A stretch of DNA of 33,986 nt. It comes from an uncultured Pirellulaceae bacterium. Lineage in GTDB: Bacteria > Planctomycetota > Planctomycetia > Pirellulales > Pirellulaceae. The notes below the pieces were generated by a model that did no database searches, was not told the origin of the DNA, and was given only the letters and a program-made list of their open reading frames with translations. This document shows, one piece after another, positions 33,828 through 33,986 of the stretch (position 1 is the stretch's first letter; each line of letters begins with the position of its first letter). The stretch lies in contig CALJOA010000142.1 of assembly GCA_937981585.1 (NCBI GenBank), positions 1 to 33,986 on the forward strand, in the 5' to 3' direction. The position numbers and the translations under genes were made by a program.

Positions 33828-33986
33828 TTGCTCGATTTGTTGGCAATCCTTACAAACCACTTTGAAAAAAATGCGTGGTTGGGTCACGTTCAACAAATGG
33901 CTGAGTCAGTTGGGCTCAGTCGGACGCAGTATTTTCGACGCGAATTGGAATCAGCTTTCAATGAGAGCCGTTTTTTTTTTCGTGGC
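33828..33986 (+). CDS. Possible helix-turn-helix gene, cut by the window end
   Basis: A frame opens after a stop at 33819-33821 and runs to the end of the window. It contains LTNHFEKNAWLGHVQQMAES followed by VGLSRTQYFRRELESAFN, which resembles the first helix-turn-helix of AraC-type regulators. No ATG or ribosome-binding site is clear upstream; TTG codons at 33828, 33837 and 33840 and an ATG at 33897 are options. Overlapping frames exist, so this is tentative. Confidence 0.3.
   Translation, partial: MLDLLAILTNHFEKNAWLGHVQQMAESVGLSRTQYFRRELESAFNESRFFFRG

Noticed and set aside
1-33986. CRISPR arrays, rRNA genes, tRNA genes or prophage genes
   Set aside because: No regularly spaced direct repeats with unique spacers, no rRNA-like stretches, no complete tRNA and no phage structural or integrase genes were seen.

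Overview
The window looks like a chromosomal segment of a planctomycete, most likely a Pirellulales (Rhodopirellula-like) relative. This is inferred from gene content: a TIGR03790-type exported protein, a YCF48-repeat secreted protein, a prenyltransferase/squalene-oxidase-repeat protein with a disordered N-terminus, paired NfeD proteins, a SUFU-domain protein, a compact ECF-type sigma factor and a HisA-like protein of the kind seen in tetrahydromethanopterin-dependent C1 organisms. Protein resemblances come from memory of the families; no search was run.

Region 1 (1-10.4 kb) is a phosphate-starvation locus. On the minus strand pstS-pstC-pstA-pstB-phoU-phoB form one operon. A TIGR03790 gene is divergent from pstS, and the phoR-type kinase lies on its far side, convergent with it. 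The intergenic region between pstS and the TIGR03790 gene holds three 7-bp repeats at an exact 11-bp period, a clear Pho box. pstA probably starts at a rare ATT codon overlapping the pstC stop, and PstA is much longer than usual.

Region 2 (10.6-13.6 kb) holds two NfeD-family membrane proteins. The first carries two tandem ClpP-like domains that both appear to lack the catalytic serine. A cluster of palindromic repeats follows.

Region 3 (14.0-20.9 kb) is a histidine operon on the minus strand: hisG, a hisC-hisB fusion, hisH, hisF, a hisIE gene closely resembling the N-terminal two-thirds of fungal HIS4, and hisD. It is headed by a complete-looking attenuator: a TTGACA/TAAAAT promoter, a 17-residue leader peptide with seven histidines (probably leaderless), a leader segment able to pair with the His codons, and a GC-rich hairpin with nine U residues 55 nt before the hisG start codon. 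This is the most striking find. The operon is interrupted by a small inverted-repeat element carrying the truncated start of a GxxExxxR-type gene, and by a REP-like hairpin. No canonical hisA is present.

Region 4 (21.0-33.9 kb) is accessory. It contains a sigma factor, a SUFU-domain protein, an ABC exporter pair whose permease has a large extracytoplasmic propeller-like insert, palindromic intergenic repeats, a YCF48/LmbE-like/CBM9-like secreted protein, a prenyltransferase-repeat protein, a HisA-related TIM-barrel protein, and a possible helix-turn-helix reading frame cut off by the window end.
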